64,000 nt of DNA from Selaginella tamariscina (GCA_003024785.1 PUQB01000126.1:43948-107947), one strand, 5' to 3'. Numbered from the stretch's first letter, positions 11,304-29,085 are shown. The notes: generated from the letters alone by a model not told the origin. Made by a program: numbers and translations.

Positions 11304-12644
11304 ATGGGTCACACATTAACAAGGTAAATAATATACCTTGATAATTTTAAGGTCAGCTAATTATCATTTTGCAGATGTAATGAAATAATTGAGAACATGG
11401 ATTTTCAGCATTGCCATGAGGTAAGAGAGGGGTTTGGCGACAATTTCTTGTGCCACATGTCAGAATGACAGAGTTCATGCAGGAAATGGATAATAATGCA
11501 GCTCAAAACATCGTTACCATGGGGGCCACTTCATCATCATTTTTATTGGCTTCAATTCCGAAATCAATTTCTTCAGCGCATGCAATATCTGAATCTTGTA
11601 AGGATGATGTACAATTAAATGATGAAGGGATAGGCAACGAGATAGTGGCAACGATAAATGTGAAAGGGAGCAAACAAGTGATTTGCAAAGTATTCAAGAG
11701 GCAACGCTATCTCATGTTACTCATGGCCATATTGTGTTGTTGGATGTCAATGGTGTTCTGCTTCATCGACAAAGGCCCCAGGATAGAAAAAAGAAATCAA
11801 ACAAGGAGATTTCATTCCTTGTCATGGTAAATTTCGATATGATATTATTTTTCGTCCAGGGTTGGATCGTCTCTTTCAAAAGCTTAAGGAGATGGGTGCG
11901 CTTGTGGGGATTTGGTCATGCATGCAGATTCATAACTTAACACCGCTGTTGAATTTACTTAAGAAACATTGTAGTGTTGCAGAAGAGGTGATTCGTAAAG
12001 ATTGGATTTTTGACCAGCGAATGTGTTATAAACCTCTCGAATTTCACAATATAAGAAAGGAAAGCAAGCCATACTTCTTCAAGAATGAAAGAATAATTGG
12101 GACTCATGGGGAGATCAGTCGCTTAAGGATAATGAAGAACGCACAGATGTTAGTAGTAGACGACTCTCCTCAGAAGGCTATGCTCAACCAAAACATTGCT
12201 TGTATTCATCCAATCACTTTCGATCCATATTCTGATACCGATATCATGGATGAGCTAGTGAACTACTTGGATACGTGCCTCAGAAAGAAGAATCTCGAAA
12301 ATTTTTGTGAGCAGTATCCACCGTATCATACATTTCCTGAAGCTTTTCTTTCTCGTGATATTGAATTTTATAAAATGAAGGATAGCAACCGGGCGCTTTA
12401 TAATATTATTCTTAAGGAACGTCAGTTTTTAGATGAGCCTTTATGCAGACCTTCTCTTATCACATCTTATGTATTAACAAGGATGGCAACTCCCAATTGC
12501 ATTCGTGAGAGTGTTAAGTGGTGGCAACAACATCAAGATATTGACCAAAATGATTTGATTAATCCGGAGAGTGATGATTTAGACAAAATGAAGATTTCTT
12601 TGTATGATAGAAAGAAAGTATTTATAAAAAAATTAACATGTTGA
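11304..12644 (+). pseudogene. FCP1/NIF-type HAD phosphatase-like gene (frames broken)
   Basis: Seen: possible short 5' exons 11304-11323 and 11375-11420, then a coding stretch from about 11450 to the stop at 12644. It changes frame near 11690 and again at an A-rich run near 11790. Key motifs: IVLLDVNGVLLHR (about 11731-11770), YDIIFRPGLDRLF (about 11838-11876), ALVGIWSCMQIHN, and MLVVDDSPQKA (about 12148-12182). Known: FCP1/SCP-like HAD phosphatases use DxDx(T/V) as motif I and a VDDSP-type motif for Mg2+ binding; plant relatives often have DLNG in motif I. Inferred: a diverged plant HAD/FCP1-like protein whose second motif-I Asp is Asn, so it is probably non-catalytic or atypical. It starts about 110 bp after the ParB-like gene on the same strand. 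The breaks may be decay or assembly errors. Confidence 0.65.
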
Positions 12645-12965
12645 TAAGAAAATGATTTCATTTATAATTATGTTTGATAGTATTTCTTCATTATTGTAAA
12701 CTATTTTTAGAATAATATGAATATTCTAAGATATTTTAGGAATATTCCTTACTAAGTAAGGTTATTGAAGGATTAATTAATTAATTAATTAATATTTAAG
12801 GCTTAATTACATATTAATTAAATGATTAATTAATAATTAAAACTTAAGTATTAATTAGTAATTTATTTTATATTCCCATTTTCACGTATCATGCCCACTT
12901 TAATTACAACGTGCATACCTCTCTCAAATTCTATATGGCAATATTCAAAGCTCACATATATACAT
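12645..12965. other. AT-rich intergenic stretch
   Basis: AT-rich DNA between two convergent genes, with (TTAA)n-like runs at 12770-12830. No gene or conserved element seen. Confidence 0.5.
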
Positions 12966-14303
12966 TCATACGAAGTCATAGTATTTAACTTCAAAACCAC
13001 CACCAGGTTTACCACCCTTACCGGGTTTACCACTACCCTTGATCGAGCATCTTTCTTCGTCCGAACGGTCCACAAGCGCTTTGCCTTTCCCAGCACTCTT
13101 CACTCTCACGCCCTTCTTTGCAACTACGACCTCACGTTTGGGCTTCTTTATACTGGATGCTGCCTTCTTATACACCTTCTCCATCATCCTGTTTATAATT
13201 TACATTAATTATTAAATAATTATAATAAATCTAAATTATATTACTATAATTATAATATCATTATATTATATGCTTGAAATATATATACGTGTGTGTGTAG
13301 ATAGTTCAGTTTGTCATACTTTTATAATTGCACAGAGAGAGAGAAGGAACTATAACTATATATTTCAAAGAGTTTAAAGAACGAGCCATACTTATACTAA
13401 TATTAATATAATACACATATATTTTAGAGAATTTTTTAATATATAATATACACAAATATGATATAAAACCCCACGCACGCACACACACCTGTTTTTGGAT
13501 TTGTTAGAGATATCCGACTGGTCAGCAATGGCAGCAGCTTTGCTCTTGGCCTGCTCCATTCTCTTCATTACTCTCCTATTCTTATCTGCCACTTTCTTCA
13601 CTGGCCTTGCATCTATGGCCTTGAACCACACACACACAAATCAACGTACACACATACCGTATATATCATAAATAAATACGATATATCATCTTGTCTGTAT
13701 GTATGCATGACTCTACCGCAGAGGTATTCTTTATACAGGTAGGGAGGTTAGTTAACTAGATAACAAAAATTGTAGTGGTTGAGTGCATATCACATGCTCA
13801 CGAAGACGAATATGAATATGCATACATATAGACCTTATACACACTCAACACACACACATACAGTTTCACGGGCACATACATTTATAGAACACCATTTGAA
13901 ATATTCTTTAAAACCAATGTTATATGTCCATCAGAATTATATTACAGATATCTACACATCTATAAAGTATAAACTATCCACACACATACATATACGCATA
14001 TACAAATGGTACGCACCCCTCTTTCGTGAAAGGCTTGTTAATTTTACAATGTTTCTTCCCATCGTCGGCAAACCAATCCGGTAAGCCTTCGTCACTGAAC
14101 ATGTACCTGTTGTACGAATCGTCGATCCTATCCGTCTTTCTTCCTCAGCATATTCTTCGCATATGCTAGAATCTCCGCCTTCGTATCACTGTCATATTCT
14201 TCCTCTTCCGATGAAGATTCCTCAGAATCTTCTGTTGGTACTATCTCGAAATCATCATTTGGTAGTTCCTCATTCTTCTTGTCGTTCACTTGTTGCGTTT
14301 TAA
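12966..14303 (-). pseudogene. SPB1-like rRNA methyltransferase, C-terminal fragment only
   Basis: Seen, in coding order: an exon from 14303 with DDFEIVPTEDSEESSSEEEE then YDSDTKAEILAYAKNMLRKK; after a frame change, DDSYNRYMF and DEGLPDWFADD (about 14115-14050); an exon 13619-13489 with ARPVKKVADKNRR, AADQSDIS-like sequence and NKSKNR; an exon from 13188 with MEKVYKKAA and VVAKKGVRVKSAGKGKALVDR. The conserved DRRxKKDAR step is split by another frameshift near 13070. Known: these phrases match the acidic and basic C-terminal domain of SPB1/FTSJ3, a nucleolar 2'-O-methyltransferase of the large-subunit rRNA. The methyltransferase domain itself is absent upstream (14304-15410), as is the usual MxAQF segment. 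Inferred: a partial duplicate, not a working SPB1. Confidence 0.8.
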
Positions 14304-15412
14304 CTGTAAAAGTATAATTAATATATAATAAAAGCAATAAATACATTAATCAAGATTAAAATTATATATAGTTATCGTATAATGGTTACCGGCACACTAT
14401 ACACACACAGACACACATGTATATGCTTAATACATGGTATACAAAAAGGTATGTATGTATGTGTTATGTATATATGTATGTGTGAATAAATATAAAAAAA
14501 AAACTTATAACGAAAGATTATCATATTAAAATATTAACTATGATATAGTTAATAAGTAAAAACAATGTCTTAATTAAAAAGACTTCTAAATATACTTTGG
14601 ACACACTTTTAAATATATGTTTGTATTGATTCCGTCTATATTTTCCTAGGTAACTCAGACTTACAACGCAAAGGTGCACATACGTACGCTCTTCTGTAAT
14701 TAAACATACTACAGTCAGAGAATATGCCATTAGGATATTTTCAAGGAAACATTCTTTATCAGCTTACAATAATTAATTATTAATTTAATATTTTCTTTTT
14801 TAGAACAAAATGAAATTTATTAAAACTTCATATGGGATTAATTGTTTTTATCATTAATTTTTAATGTCAAAATTAATTGTATCAACTCGAACTTTAATTG
14901 CCGGTTAAACAAACGAAAAACCTTAATATTTTTATTCAAAATTAGATTTGAATATGTTTTGTATTTCAAGATTTCAAAATAATATTCTCATAAATGATTA
15001 TATATTTTTAGTTTATTATATTGAGATAGTACCCTTTAACCATTGGCCAGTACCTCCTTGCTATAAAATAAATGTACATTTTAACAAATAAAACTCATTA
15101 AAATCATTAAAATAATTGTTTTAAATAATTAAACATAAGATTAATTATAAATACAGTAATTTATAAGTAAAAATATAATAAAGGTTTTATGTAAGTATAT
15201 TATGTATATATTTAATCATTAATATATACAAACAGAAAATTCAGCCGGAACACCATGTAATTTGTATTAGAATTCTAATATGTGATAAATTAGCTTTTAA
15301 ATATAATCAAATATAAATACGATCGTTCAATACAAGAAAATATTGACGGTTTAGATTCCCTACGTATGGATAGACGGTTTATAATTAATGAGATTGAATG
15401 CGTGTGTAAACC
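14304..15412. other. AT-rich intergenic, with a dispersed-repeat copy
   Basis: No gene seen. The segment around 14520-14660 (with AAGACTT then ATATACTTTGGACACAC) is clearly related to 47670-47775 and 61100-61200, so it belongs to a locally duplicated sequence family. The 3' flank of the AAA gene (about 15290-15400) recurs at 50470-50580. Confidence 0.6.
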
Positions 15413-15418
15413 ATGATT

Positions 15419-21004
<5,586 letters not shown>

Positions 21005-21362
21005 TCTAAAGAAGCAGATCAATTTAGATACAACCTCTGTATATATTTATATATGCATAAATAAAATACTTATTATTAACTAATCTTATATCTTCAATAA
21101 CCTTTTAATTAATTAATTGTTTTAATATTAATGAAAGGAATCTGTAACCTTGTAGTTATAATATTATGTAGACACTAAAGACATGTTAGGCCAGGACATA
21201 CGCAACTTCCATGTAGTAGCGAGTTACACACACACACAGAGTTGTTAAGTGCAACACACACAGAATTATTTATTTATTTATTATAATATAGTTTTCTAAA
21301 TTTTAGTACTAGACCTTGTAGACTTGGACTATATATAAGACTTTCTAGGCCAGGACGTTCAT

Positions 21363-22540
21363 TTATAGATAAAGATATATACATACATATGGATTAATAG
21401 CATTTAATAATATAGCAGCCTTGAACACCATGAATCCAGCCGCTCCACCTAATAGCTCTTCCCACCAAGTTGATGCATCTGTTAAAACGTTTATGATCAC
21501 GAATATCACAACACACACACACACTGACACACTTACCTGAGTCTTTGCCACGGCGAAAAGCAATGAAACACCAAGAGCAAACGTGCACTTGAGTTCTTCA
21601 AGCCTGGAAAGAACCCTGAAGATTTACCAACCCTGAAGCAGAAACAAGTAGAAGAATCCACCGGCTCCGCCAAATAAGAACCCGCTTGCAAGTCTCTTAT
21701 ATCCTGCTACTCGTAGAATCCCTACATATGAAATATACATATACACACAATACTAGCACCCACACACACATATACACATTATTTACCAGTTCCGAGAGTG
21801 ACTATAATAAAAGCATCAGAAAGAAGTGAAGATTTCTTCAGTGACTCGTACTCTTTCATGCCTTGTTCTCTCATTTCTTCCTGGGCCCTTATATACCTGT
21901 AGAAAAGCATTTATATATTCAGACTCGTATACTACATATGTTTATATAATGGGAGAGAGAAAGATTACTCAGTACTGTTTTGAGTCCGTGGTTTTAACTC
22001 TGAAACATCGCCACCATCCCCAAGAAGCTCACCTTTGCCTTTGAAAATGTAAACAGACTCTTCTTCATCTTGTGTTCTCTTTGTCACTCTAGCTTCGTCC
22101 ATTCTCCACGTTCCTAACACACTCTTCACTCTCAACGTGAGAAGTTCAATGTACATGTATGTATATCTTACTACTGTACTTATGATGCTGATGGTGTGTG
22201 ACATATATCACACACACACACACACACACACACATGTGTGTATATACCTGTTTCCGGGCCGATCCAGAGTGCTTCCAGCTGACCCATATCCGGTGCAAGA
22301 AACTCAAATACGTCAACATCGCCCTTCTGAAAACGCAAACCCTCACTATCCACGCATCTCAAAGTGCTGTGTCCTTGCTCCCCAATCAAAGCAACCCAAA
22401 TCCTCCCTATATAGCCACAGAGAAATCAGAACCGCGACTCGTACTCGTGACCAGTTCGACCTTATACATAGAAATGCTCCGTTTTCCGACGAATTGAATC
22501 CGGCAGAACTTCCGGCATGGTCTGTATTGGGAAGAACCAA
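21363..22540 (-). CDS. PLAT/LH2-domain membrane protein, probably plastid
   Basis: Seen: a run of small exons. The 5'-most exon (to 22248) encodes IWVALIGEQGHS, FQKGDVDVFEF and APDMGQLEALWIGPE, which fits a PLAT/LH2 beta-barrel. Next, 22165-21967 encodes VLGTWRMDEARV and an acidic stretch. An exon at about 21899-21787 has EEMREQGMKEYESLKKSS and LLSDAFIIVTLGTG; 21729-21630 has RVAGYKRLASGFLFGGAGGFF (hydrophobic); a further exon has TFALGVSLLFAVAKTQ; the last has TWWEELLGGAAGFMVFKAAI with a stop at 21363. Three or four hydrophobic, glycine-rich segments suggest a multi-pass membrane protein. Known: the EYxxLKK plus glycine-rich membrane pattern is reminiscent of plastid ATP-synthase-protein-I-like proteins; I am not sure of that link. 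The start is uncertain: an ATG at 22540 begins a plausible N-terminus, but an indel or small intron is needed near 22400. Confidence 0.55.
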
Positions 22541-22850
22541 TACCGGACGCTTATAAAAGCCGGATTTTTCTGCCTGTTATTGTGTTCTATAGCATCCGCC
22601 ATCAGAAAACGGATTGAATCCGGTTCCGGCATGCTTGTAAATGCCGGATTTTTCTGAATGTTCTTGTGTTCTATGTATGCTAACTATGAATCGCTTACTT
22701 CTGTGTGAAATGCCCTTTCTGCACCGTATCTCCCCTTTTCATGATCGGAAAACCGATCGAGTCTGGTAGAGCTTCCGGCAAGTTCTGTATTGGAAGGAAT
22801 CAATATCAGATGCTTGATTTTTGTGCCGGTTCTTCTGTTCTATGTATATA
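22483..22850. repeat. Degenerate tandem repeat, about 110-bp unit
   Basis: Three diverged units (about 22483-22592, 22593-22680, 22730-22850). Each contains a GAATCCGG-like start, then TTCCGGCA, then GCCGGATTTTTCTG or a variant, and ends with TGTTCTAT. Unit 1 overlaps the proposed 5' end of the PLAT gene, which weakens the choice of start there. Confidence 0.7.
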
Positions 22851-23491
22851 AATAACAGTGAGTTGAGTAATTCTGTGTAGAATACCTCAATTGATGATGC
22901 CCCAATTCGGATGCCGGACTGTGAGCAGTGCCATTTCGTAGAAGCCCAACACAAAATGAGCGCCAAATGATGAACCCTAGAAAACAGAGTTGCATACACA
23001 GTTTATAAATATTAATTGTGTCTACAAGTAAATGTAGGAATATATTTTATTATTGTTATTATATACTTAAATATATAATATTAAAAAAAATTATCATATA
23101 CAGCAAGTAAAGTTGCTTACCAAACTTGTTACTAATAGAAAAATGCATATTTAATAACATATTTAAAAATCGTTTTTAAGTTGAGTTTAAGTTACTTCCT
23201 TTAAATTTAAAATAATTTTTATAAGATTTATACATAGATATTTATATATTCCTGCAAATTAAATATACTTTAATAATTTATAAATACATTATCATTATTG
23301 AAAGATCAAGCAACAACATAAAATGATCAATTAGAAAAATTAGATTAAAATCAATATCAATAAATTCATTAATGTTATTGTCAATTTTTAATTTTGAATT
23401 TGAAATGTAAATTTATAAATTTTAATATTTAAATTAATATTGGGATTTAATTTGAAAATAAAAAGCCCTTGCTAATTTTAAAATTAAAACT
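22851..23491. other. AT-rich intergenic stretch
   Basis: Between the PLAT gene and the first gypsy element. AT-rich; a possible minus-strand ORF at 22739-22999 has no recognisable features. The last four bases, AACT (23488-23491), form the left target-site duplicate of the element. Confidence 0.5.
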
Positions 23492-23696
23492 TGTAAGATA
23501 CTGTATATTAGGTAACGTACCGTATATACGCATGTGTATATACGCACATGCGTAGTGACACATGGGTGGTGATCTGGCCCCCATGTGTCAGCGCCACGTG
23601 TCGCATGTGTGCCACGTGGCAGGAGACCTCCTGTATATAAGCAGGGTTTTTGTAAACTAATATATCAGATTTTCATTTAATATATCTGCTCTTTCA
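23492..23696 (+). repeat. 5' LTR of gypsy element 1, with promoter motifs
   Basis: 205 bp, TGTAAG...TTTCA. It contains two G-box cores (CACGTG, near 23595 and 23614) and a TATA box (TATATAA, 23634-23640), so it looks like a complete short LTR promoter. Compared with the 3' LTR I see no substitutions, only changes in homopolymer length. Confidence 0.9.
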
Positions 23697-23747
23697 TTGG
23701 TGGAGAAGTTGGGTATTCCTTTCTTCCGCTTTTCTTTTCTTGTTTCC

Positions 23748-24800
23748 ATGACAATGAACATGGAGACGGCTTTTAGCATTATTGCTACTGCTATTGATGC
23801 ACAAACTAAGTTGTTGGAGCGCTTTGTTGAGGGTCCGTCCTCCTCTTCCCCGTCTGAGCCTCATGCCGGGGGATCTGCTTCTAGTACTCCTTCATCTTCT
23901 TCACAGGCCACAAATCCGAGGGTTCGACCCCGATCTTTTTGTGGTGATCCGGGAGATGATGTATACCACTGGTTTGATCATTTCCAAGTCATTGTTCGTT
24001 ACCATGGTTGGGATGAGGCCCGTGCTCTCAGAGAATTCCCTACATGTTTGGAAGGCCCTGCGCTCAAGTGGTATAATGGATTGGCTGCGGAGATTCAAGC
24101 CAATAGTAATCGGTTAACGGAATGCCTCAAACGTACGTTTGGCAAAGTTGAGGATTCAGATGATGCTTTCCAACAACTGCATGCGATACGACAACATCCT
24201 GGTGAGTCTGTTATGCGGTTAGTATTAGGTTCGGGGATTTAGTTCGGCGTGCATATCCTAACATGCCTGAGCCTATTAAGCTCGGTATGTTATGGCCAAC
24301 TATGCGACCCGAACTTGTTCGATTCGTTCGGGCTCTTCGTCCTACCACATTGGAGGAAGCTTTTGCACTAGCTCAACGTTTTGAGTTGGTGCCTGGTGAG
24401 GGCCGTGTTCCCCTTGGGTTACCTGCTCCTCTTGTTCAGCGTGCTGATCCAATGGAGGTTGATGCTGCTGCATATGTGCCCGCACGACAAGCCTTTCGTG
24501 GTCGACCTCGGGGCCCACCCCGTGGACCACCTCCACGAAATCGTCCTGCACCTGCTCCAGTTCCTGCCCGTGGTGGTCAAAATCCACGGATTCGTGACAG
24601 GAGGAATCGGAACAATGCAGGTCAACCCAATCAAGTTCATTGTTGGCCTGTTGGGCACCTGGACATACTTGGCGGGCATGCGATGTGTATCCTGATTGGC
24701 GTCCACCACATCCAGGCTGGCGACCATATGTTCCGGATGGTGTACCTGTGGCGGCCATTATGTCTGATGATGAGCTTCCAGATGATGACGCTCTCTTGCG
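23748..24800 (+). pseudogene. gag of gypsy element 1 (frame broken)
   Basis: ATG at 23748. A Ser/Pro-rich N-terminus is followed by the retrotransposon gag core (DDVYHWFDHF, REFPTCLEG, ALKWYNGL) at about 23955-24085. After a frame change near 24230 comes KLGMLWPTMRPELVRF, then an Arg/Pro/Gly-rich stretch. After a second frame change near 24640 there is a CCHC zinc knuckle, CWACWAPGHTWRAC (CX2CX4HX4C), typical of nucleocapsid RNA binding. Confidence 0.85.
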
Positions 24801-24879
24801 GGTGGATCTGTTGCGGAAAACCAGTAATCGTACGGGCGACGGAGGGATCCCGTGCGATGGAAACTCCACCTCCATGTTT

Positions 24880-27800
24880 TTTCGCTATGCATATCAAGGG
24901 TTGCAAGTTCCACCAAATCATCCAGTTTTCACATTTTCTGCACGAGTGAATGATGTTTCAGTCACAGTACTTGTGGATACAGGATCTAGTATGTCTTCCA
25001 TAACTACTTCTCTGGCGCATCGGTGCTCATTACCCTTGAGACGAGCAGATAAGGTCTTGCACATTTTATATGGTAATGGGCAGTCTCGTGCAGTATCACA
25101 GTACACCACTTCGACTACACTGGTTATGGGTGCCAACTGTAAGTTTCCCTCTGGGTCTCTTAGGGTTGTCCCTTCCCAGGTCTTTGACATCATTCTGGGA
25201 TGTGATTGGTTAAAGCAGTCGAAAGGTACATGTGATTTTTCACTCTCTCCTCCTGTATTACGCTTGGAGTCTGTGTCTTTGCAGTCTGTTCCTTTACGTC
25301 CAGAGAAGTTTGTTGCTGTTTGTATCACGCATACAGCTCCTTTGATTCCGGTCTTGGGTGGTGTTCATCTCAACAGGTTCAAATGCCGGATCCGTCACCT
25401 GAGTGTCGAGCACACTGCATCGAACAACTTAAGAAACAGTATGCAAGTTTGTTCAAATTTGATCTGTCCCAAGGTGCACGTGTGAAGACTCGACACTGTA
25501 TACCCACCGGCAATGCAAAGCCTTTCAAAGTCCCGGTTCGACGCAGGTCACCAAAGGAGTTATCAGCCATGCGAACAGCTGTTACTGATATGATTGGTAA
25601 ACGAGTGTGTCGTCCGTCACGGAGTCCATGGGCATGTGAACCTCATTTGGTTCCCAAGCCTGATGGATCTCTCCGATTTTGTGTGGATTACCGACCTCTT
25701 AACGATGTTACCATCAAAGATGTCTATCCACTTCCGAACTCTGCCGATCTATTAGATCGTTTGGGTCAGAGTCGATGGTTTACTAAGTTGGATTTGGCAT
25801 CAGGATATTGGCAGGTTCCTATGGCTGAGGAGGATATTCCAAAAACGGCCTTCCGGACACCATTTGGTCTTTACGAGTTTTTGGTCATGCCTTTTGGATT
25901 GACTTCAGCTCCTGCCACCTTTCAACGCATGATGGATGAGCTTCTTTCCGATATGCCTGATATCACTGCCGATTTTATCGACGATGTGCTCATTCATGGG
26001 TCTGGTTCTTGGGAGGATCACATTCGTGATGTACGGCGCGTTCTTGATCGATTTCGAGAAGTTGGCCTGAAGTTGAAACTTGAAAAGTGTGTGTTTGGTT
26101 CGACCGACACCACTTACTTGGGTTACCGTATATCTCGAGAGGGTTTACAGGTGGATCCAATGAAGTTGCGAGCTGTTCGAGAGTTCCTCGTCCCGTACAG
26201 TACAGGAAGTCCACGTTTCTTGGGCACGGTGCAGTACTTGGGTCGATTCATCGATCATCTCACTGATCGAACTGCCCCTCTTCGGGAGTTAGTTCGTCCA
26301 CAGGTATCTTTCAGGTGGACTCGCAGGTGTCAGCAGGCATTTGACCAGTTAAAAGAGTTCCTGACAACTCCACCATTGCTTCAATACCCAGATTTTACTC
26401 GTCCGTTCATTTTACGAGTAGATGCCTCAGATGTTGGTATTGGTGGTGTATTGATGCAAACTGATGCTGTGGATTCTTCAATTCGACACCCGGTGGCTTA
26501 CATTAGTCGAGTACTCACGCCGGCTGAGCGGAATTATTCCACTACTGAAAAAGAATGCCTTGCTGCTGTTTGGGGTTTTGAACGACTTCATGCCTACTTA
26601 CATGGGAGTGAAACACTTTTGGAGTGTGATCATGCTGCTGTCACTTCCTTATTAAAACGGAAGAATTTAGTGGGTCGCGTAGCCAGATGGGCATTACGTC
26701 TCCAGGTATATAACTTTAAGGTGGTGCACAGGCCTGGGCGAACAATGGTGGATGCGGATGCACTTTCTCGAGCACCCCTCTCCGATTCCACTTTGCCTGC
26801 TCATGCAGTAGCTGCAGCATTCGGTTTGATACAAGCCCCTCAGGTATTCGATGCCGACTTACCATCCTTGGAACAGTGGCAGGATGCTCAAAAACATGAA
26901 CCATGGACGAGGCAATTACGCGATGCGTTTGCAATCCGTCTTCCGAACCTCGGTTTCGACAATATCATGCTCAGTTTCGACTTCAGGATGGTTTATTGTA
27001 TTTTATTGGGACAAATCCAGAGGACAGATGGCGTTTGGCTGTACCCTCTACATATGTTCCACACCTTCTTCGAGCATATCATGATTCACCTATTGTTGGA
27101 GGTCATCTTGGTCACCAACGAGTGTTGGAGAAGCTGCGCCGATCATTTTATTGGCCAGCATGCGTGGTGATGTGATCAGGTATATTCAAAGTTGTCCCAC
27201 TTGTCAAACTCGGAATTCCTCTACGACTCGGGCCATGGGGTGTTGGAATCCATCAATGTCTCTCGCCCTTTTGAGTTAATTGCAGTGGATTTAATGGGAC
27301 CTTTTCCACGTTCTTCTCAAGGTAACCAGTACATCATTGTTGTATCGATTATTTAACTCGATGGGTGGAGGTTGGTGCTCTTCCGGATGCAACTGCCATG
27401 TCAACAGCTTTGTTTCTGTTCGATAATGTGGTTTTGCAGCATTCTTGTCCAGAGCGGATGTTATCAGACAATGGCCCCGCTTTCATTGCAGAGGTATTCC
27501 GAGTGTTGTGTGAGAGGTTAGGGGTAAAACATTCATTTGCCTCTCCGTATCATCCACAAACTGATGGTTTGGTGGAGCGATTGAATCGGACCTTCAAGGG
27601 TATGATCTCGAAGTATGTGAACTTCAATCACACGGACTGGGATTGGTATTTGCGATTTGAGATTTGCTTATGTAACAGGCATTCAGAGTTCGATTGGTAT
27701 CTCTCCATTCAAGGCATTGTATGGATATGATCCTAAGTTGCCTAGTGAATTGGGGTTATCATCGAATCTGCCACGTGCCGAGGATGCAAAGATGTGGGCT

Positions 27801-28213
27801 CGACATTTGGATGCTGTTTTGCCTCTTCTGCGTGCAGAGTCTGCTGAACATCTTGGTCGAGCTCAAATGCGGCAGCAATCTTCTTACAATGCACGACATC
27901 AAATTCCACCAGATTTTGCTGACGGTGACTTAGTCCTGGTACGTTTTCCCAAGCTGACTGCACCTGGGCTTGCAACTGGTTTATTACACAAGTGGCTTGG
28001 TCCCTACCGAGTACTCCGAAAGGTTGGTCCTCAGGTATATCAAGTAAGTTGGTGGGATCTCATGAGGTTGAGATAGTTCACGTGGTTCGAATGAAACGGT
28101 TTGTCGTTCGAGACTCGTTGAGTACATTTGGTCATACCTTAGATGGCCCAGCTCACACGGATCCAGGACCATCAGATCCATCACCATCTACACAGCCGCA
28201 GAGGGGAGGATAG
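24880..28213 (+). pseudogene. pol of gypsy element 1: PR-RT-RNaseH-INT (frame broken)
   Basis: Protease with the active-site motif LVDTGSS (about 24970). Reverse transcriptase with KLDLASGYWQVPM, FLVMPFGLTSAPATFQRMM and the catalytic FIDDVLIH (about 25975-26000; F in place of the usual Y). RNase H with LRVDASDVGIGGVL and STTEKECLAAVWGFERL. Integrase with a zinc-binding H..H..CPTC region (about 27095-27210), then the DDE residues in AVDLMGPF, LSDNGPAF and GLVERLNRTF (about 27288-27594). The C-terminus has GDLVLVRFPK and KWLGPYRVLRKVGPQVYQV; no clear chromodomain. Frame changes lie near 25370, 26950, 27240, 27340, 27650 and 28050. Most of the enzyme motifs remain intact. Confidence 0.9.
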
Positions 28214-28418
28214 TGTAAGATACTGTATATTAGTAACGTACCGTATATACGCATGTGTATATACGCACATGCGTAGTGACACATGGGTGGTGATCTGGCC
28301 CCCATGTGTCAGCGCCACGTGTCGCATGTGTGCCACGTGGCAGGAGACCTCCTGTATATAAGCAGGGTTTTTTGTAAACTAATATATCAGATTTCATTTA
28401 ATATATCTGCTCTTTTCA
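28214..28418 (+). repeat. 3' LTR of gypsy element 1
   Basis: 205 bp, TGTAAG...TTTCA, essentially identical to the 5' LTR apart from single-base length differences in G and T runs. Followed by the AACT target duplicate. Confidence 0.92.
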
Positions 28419-29085
28419 AACTAAACTACTTAAATTTAAACTTTATGAATTTAATTTTAAAATTGACTGTGAGTTTTTAATATAATATAATATATATAAT
28501 GTAAATAAATATCGAAATGCTGACTCGAATGACCAACATAACATGGCAACATTTGATTACGAAGGGATATATATAAAAAACATAAAACACGGTTACATAC
28601 ATAGCATATCTTTATAACACACACACACATATGTACGCCAGGCACACCCACGCACACATGCATATATTCTGTTAAGATACATTATCTATATACAAAGTAC
28701 TATGTACAAATACAAGTCAAGTGTATACTTACCAACATGCTTAGTTAATATTTCCACCCAATGTCGTTCATTTCAACCGTGTTTAATCGTTTGTGAAAGA
28801 TTATTGTTAAAATTAATATTTATTTTATTAATTAAAAATAATTATAAAATCAAAAAATAATAATGAATATTGAAAGAACACTTCTATCCTCGATTCTTTC
28901 TTTTTTTAAAAAAAATTAAAAAATCATACCAAATTAAGGTTTTTTTAAAGTTAAAGAGTATAATTTCTTATTTAGGTTTGTTGTTATTATTATTATTATA
29001 TTATGCATTGGTTTATAAAAACAAATTTTCAGTATCGTGTGACACAAGAATAGATGTATTAGATATCTAATTAAAGTGTGTGTGT

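Larger units (their letters stand above)
23492..28418 (+). mobile_element. Ty3/gypsy LTR retrotransposon 1, complete
   Basis: A 4.9-kb element with two near-identical LTRs (23492-23696 and 28214-28418), each starting TG and ending CA, and a 4-bp target duplication AACT on both sides (23488-23491; 28419-28422). The 5' LTR is followed directly by TTGGTGGAG (primer-binding-site position) and the 3' LTR is preceded by a purine tract (AGAGGGGAGGATAG, ending 28213). Domain order gag, protease, reverse transcriptase, RNase H, integrase is the Ty3/gypsy order. Coding frames are broken at about eight places, mostly by single-base gains or losses. Confidence 0.95.
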
